NCBI GenBank assembly: GCA_029573975.1
Contig: JAKQBU010000535.1
Span: forward strand, 1-8,641
Length of the DNA: 8,641 nucleotides
From: Planctomycetota bacterium
GTDB lineage: Bacteria; Planctomycetota; Phycisphaerae; Sedimentisphaerales; SM23-30
Direction of reading: 5' to 3'
The notes below the pieces were generated by a model. The model was not told the origin of the DNA and made no database searches. It saw only the letters and a program-made list of their open reading frames with translations. Positions within the stretch are counted from its first letter, which is position 1. Every line of letters begins with the position of its first letter. The position numbers were made by a program, and so were the translations under genes. This document shows positions 6,094 through 8,641 of the stretch, in pieces.

Positions 6094-6149
6094 GCTATGG
6101 AATCATATGCCAGCCGCAGGTAAAATGGCTGGAGAAATAGAGAGAAACC

Positions 6150-6665
6150 ATGAAACTAACAAAGGACCAGATCATCGAATACCTCCACCGGTCCTATACC
6201 GCCGTCGATGGCTTGTGGTTTATGAAGGTGGAGGAGGAATTTGACTTTGCCACTGCCCTGCGGATCGATGAGAAGGTATGGCAGGTGTTGCCGAAGATTC
6301 AGGCCCGCCAGCTCAAGAGCCTCACCGGATTGTCCGCCGGCATGGAAGCGCTGTTCCAGTGCTTCACCCGCAAGCTCCAGATCGACGGCCTGGTCTTTTC
6401 CGCCGCCCGCGAGAAGGACGGCTTTACCCTCCAGATTACCGAATGCCCCTGGCTCGCGCTGCTCCGCAAGGCCGGGCGGGAACATCTGGCCGGCCAAATA
6501 GGAGATAAAATCTGCCGGGCCGAATATGCCGGGTGGGCCGCGGAATTCGGGCCGGAGATCCGGTATGAATTGCAGTCGCAAATCTGCCGGGGTGCCCCCT
6601 GCTGCCGGCTGCGGTTTTTCCAATCCCCGCCCGCTTCCCATGATACGGCAGCTTCCCTGCCCTGA
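6150..6665 (+). CDS. DUF6125-like cytoplasmic protein
   Basis: The 171-residue protein has no signal peptide or membrane helix. From memory of the family, it resembles DUF6125 proteins of anaerobes: the N-terminus IIEYLHRSYTAVDGLWFMKVEE, the central ECPWLALLRKAGREHL (98-113), ICRAEYAGWAAEFG (121-134) and a cysteine cluster ICRGAPCCRLRF (145-156) occur in that order. The function of the family is not established. Cys99, Cys122, Cys146 and Cys151-152 could bind a metal or act as nucleophiles, as in the distantly similar amino-thiazoline-carboxylate hydrolases, but that is inference. ATG 6150 has a weak AGAGAGA site upstream. It seems to be a single-gene unit converging on the DUF4838 gene. The final 14 residues after FFQSP look unconserved. 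Confidence 0.72.
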   Translation: MKLTKDQIIEYLHRSYTAVDGLWFMKVEEEFDFATALRIDEKVWQVLPKIQARQLKSLTGLSAGMEALFQCFTRKLQIDGLVFSAAREKDGFTLQITECPWLALLRKAGREHLAGQIGDKICRAEYAGWAAEFGPEIRYELQSQICRGAPCCRLRFFQSPPASHDTAASLP

Positions 6666-6668
6666 CCG

Positions 6669-6690
6669 CGGCCTGCCAGCCGGCAGGCCG
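6669..6690. terminator. GC-rich hairpin between convergent genes
   Basis: CGGCCTGCC (6669-6677) pairs perfectly with GGCAGGCCG (6682-6690) around a 4-base loop. It lies just past the stop of the DUF6125-like gene and 16 bases past the stop of the minus-strand DUF4838 gene. There is no T run on either side in either direction, so it may be a weak two-way terminator, a 3'-end protecting structure or a Rho-assisted end. Confidence 0.5.
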
Positions 6691-6706
6691 ATACCGCTTT
6701 CTCCGC

Positions 6707-8524
6707 TTACCAGATCTCCTTTTCCGCCTCCGCCTGTTTGGTCTTGGCGTTTTGAACGGCCTGTTCGAGCACACCGTAGCCTTCCTGCCACTCCATCAGG
6801 CGGGTAATATTTTTCTGTTGGGCGATAACCTTGAATTCCTCAAAAACCTGGTCGATGGCCTGGGCAAACGGCCAGGAAACTTTCGCCTGCTGGGCCTGAT
6901 ACAGCATATCATCCCAGCGCATAATCAGGACGTACAGAATAGGCAGTTCCGCCGCCCGGACCCGCAGCAGCAGATCGGGATCGCTCCCCACCGCCTGTTC
7001 GGCCTTTTTGAGAATCCCTATCCCCCGGTTCAGCAGGTCGAAGGTCAGGAATTTGGCGTCCAATCCCGAAAAACAGCCCAGCCAGTCACCGGAGGCCTCC
7101 ACGGCATTGTGGGTCAGCTCGATATATTCGCGGAGAGCGGGGGCGGCGGGGCCATAGTAACCAGCAAGGAATTCATCGATCAGCTTTTGCCCGTCAAGGC
7201 TGGGGTTCCAGAGCAGCTTCGCCAGAACCCACCCGCGCAGTTCAGCCATTTCCCCGCCATAGGTATTGTAGCAGCCCTGCTCGAAAAGGCCCTTGACATT
7301 ATGATCCACAAAGAATTTCACATTGGGACCCAGCACCCGCAGATTGGGGTGGATCAGCAGATAGTGGCTGAAGTTGGTGGTGTAATCCCAGATATAGAGC
7401 CGGCTGCAGATGGGGGCCCAGCCGGTGATATCGTCGCGGAATTTGGCGTTGCGCTCATCGGCCAGCGGCTTGCTGAAGGAGCACTCGATGCTGCACAGCC
7501 GGACGATGACGTTGGCCCGGGGCCGGACAAATTTGGGCGGGGTCCGGGTGTACTGGTAGGCCAGGGTATCGATGGCCACATGGGGGAATTCCGATTCGAT
7601 GTCGGCGGCGACGGCGTTGACAAAATGGAGCAGGGAGCCGGCCGGGCTGCCTTCCTTTTCGTCGAGGGAGGCACAGTTGGCACACTGGCAATTGCCGATC
7701 CAGTCGTTTTGCGATACCGAGGCGATGGTGGCGGCGGGATTGTTCCGCAAACGCTCCTTGAGATTTTTAACCAGTTCCAGCCGCATTTCCTCATTGGTCA
7801 GGCACAACTGGGCGTGGTCGAAGGTCCGCTTGCCGTTGATCTCGCTGAACCATTCGGGGTGATCCTGAAAGTATCGGTCCGGCGGAATCAGGGGGTAAAA
7901 CGTATGCACGAAACCTTCGTAGATATGTTTGCCGCCGTGCTTTTCTTCGAGCCGTTCGGAGGCGCCGTTGCAATTGTTCCGTGCGGCCCAGTCGCCGTCG
8001 AAGGCATCGGTCCAGAACGATTCGCGGTATTCCAGCGGCGGGATATATTTCAGGTTCAAATCGGAAAGGACAAGGGTCGGCCGGGAGGGGGTGGTGCTGA
8101 CGGCGGACGACCACCAGCGACAGCCAAGCTGCTCTTCCAGAAAGGTATAAACCGCGTACAGCGTGCCGCGCGGATAGCCGCCGGCCAGAATCACTTTATT
8201 ACCCACCGTACGAATCACAATCCCGTCCTGCCCCAGCTCCTCCGGCTTGAATTGCGAATCGACCGTCCGGGCCATGTCCGCCCCCACCAGCAGGCAGGGC
8301 CGGTCCTCCGCCGGCTGGTTTTGGAGGGCGAATTCAGCCCCGGTAATCTGGCCCAGGAACCGTGCCAGCTCCTGGGCGGCGTGCTGTTCCGGCAGCGGGG
8401 CGCCCGCCGCCACGGCAATCACAGCCTGTGCTTGCCCGTTTTCAGCGATGGTCAGGGCCTGAACTGCCTGGGCCTGGAGGGCAATCAGCACAAAACAGCA
8501 CACAATCTTCCTGATGGTATCCAT
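6707..8524 (-). CDS. secreted DUF4838 protein, probable glycan-active enzyme
   Basis: The 605-residue protein starts MDTIRKIVCCFVLIALQAQAVQA, a signal peptide probably cut after Ala23. Residues 24-150 (HAAQELARFLGQITGAEF, ILAGGYPRGTLYAVYTFLEEQLGCRWW) resemble the non-catalytic N-terminal domain of GH67 and GH20 glycosidases. DUF4838 follows, with SVSQNDW (269-275), the cysteine set CQCANC (279-284) and RLCSIEC (342-348). The family is common in PVC bacteria and Bacteroidetes near polysaccharide genes; its catalytic activity is not established as far as I know. The ATG at 8524 is chosen because AAGGAG lies 7 bases upstream and the signal peptide starts there. The frame stays open to 8638, but those 38 extra residues would bury the signal peptide. 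No carbohydrate transporter or other glycosidase is in the window to indicate a substrate. Confidence 0.88.
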   Translation of the reverse strand: MDTIRKIVCCFVLIALQAQAVQALTIAENGQAQAVIAVAAGAPLPEQHAAQELARFLGQITGAEFALQNQPAEDRPCLLVGADMARTVDSQFKPEELGQDGIVIRTVGNKVILAGGYPRGTLYAVYTFLEEQLGCRWWSSAVSTTPSRPTLVLSDLNLKYIPPLEYRESFWTDAFDGDWAARNNCNGASERLEEKHGGKHIYEGFVHTFYPLIPPDRYFQDHPEWFSEINGKRTFDHAQLCLTNEEMRLELVKNLKERLRNNPAATIASVSQNDWIGNCQCANCASLDEKEGSPAGSLLHFVNAVAADIESEFPHVAIDTLAYQYTRTPPKFVRPRANVIVRLCSIECSFSKPLADERNAKFRDDITGWAPICSRLYIWDYTTNFSHYLLIHPNLRVLGPNVKFFVDHNVKGLFEQGCYNTYGGEMAELRGWVLAKLLWNPSLDGQKLIDEFLAGYYGPAAPALREYIELTHNAVEASGDWLGCFSGLDAKFLTFDLLNRGIGILKKAEQAVGSDPDLLLRVRAAELPILYVLIMRWDDMLYQAQQAKVSWPFAQAIDQVFEEFKVIAQQKNITRLMEWQEGYGVLEQAVQNAKTKQAEAEKEIW

Positions 8525-8531
8525 AACGGTA

Positions 8532-8537
8532 CTCCTT
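8532..8537 (-). promoter_or_regulatory. Shine-Dalgarno site deciding the DUF4838 start
   Basis: Read on the minus strand this is AAGGAG, 7 bases before ATG 8524. It favours that start over any codon further upstream. The rest of 8538-8641 holds no promoter I can defend. Confidence 0.8.
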
Positions 8538-8641
8538 TTGAGTTGTAAGGGAACTCTGGCAATATGGCCGTCTAACCTGATTTGACGAATAAGCCAAAAA
8601 TCCATAGTAACTTCCAAAAACAGCTCCCGCTCTCCCATAAC

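Noticed and set aside
6752..8548. A 598-codon open frame on the plus strand opposite the DUF4838 gene.
   Set aside because: It is in exact codon register with the real gene, where antisense stops need TTA, CTA or TCA codons on the sense strand, which are rare in GC-rich genes. Its protein has no recognisable motif, and the minus-strand protein has a signal peptide, an RBS and family motifs.

Overview
The window looks like chromosomal DNA of a PVC-superphylum bacterium, most likely an anaerobic planctomycete (Phycisphaerae type) or a lentisphaerote. The main clues are two prepilin-like proteins with a FTLVELLVVIAIIAILVSILMP leader and a C-terminal YFDGHVGDM motif, a secreted DUF4838 protein and an ECF sigma factor paired with a single-pass membrane protein. 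The lineage is inferred from gene content, not from any database match. There are eight intact or nearly intact genes and one gene cut by the left edge. No tRNA, rRNA, CRISPR array or transposase is visible, and no gap between genes exceeds about 150 bases.

Left part (1-2394, GC-rich): the 3' end of an ATP-grasp ligase related to D-Ala-D-Ala ligase is followed 23 bases later by a GNAT acetyltransferase, apparently in one operon. Next is a complete glucose-6-phosphate dehydrogenase (zwf), standing alone rather than with its usual pathway partners.

Middle part (2395-6068): an AT-rich gap carries a strong sigma-70-type promoter for a two-gene ECF operon. The sigma gene overlaps the next gene by 17 bases; that gene encodes a protein with an N-terminal cytoplasmic segment, one membrane helix and a large extracytoplasmic domain, so it is a candidate anti-sigma factor or sensor. 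Two paralogous pseudopilin-like genes follow. Each has its own near-consensus promoter, Shine-Dalgarno site and intrinsic terminator, so a whole transcription unit was duplicated. Their identity is mosaic: two blocks are about 97% identical at DNA level and differ only silently, while the remainder is clearly diverged.

Right part (6069-8641): a DUF6125-like, cysteine-containing cytoplasmic protein on the plus strand converges on a secreted DUF4838 protein on the minus strand. A GC-rich hairpin lies between their 3' ends. The DUF4838 protein has a signal peptide and probably acts on glycans outside the cytoplasm.

The most unusual part is the middle block: an ECF sigma and membrane-protein pair placed directly before duplicated pseudopilin cassettes. 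Whether they form a functional system is inference. The pseudopilin promoters look like housekeeping sigma-70 promoters, which argues against simple control by the neighbouring ECF factor.
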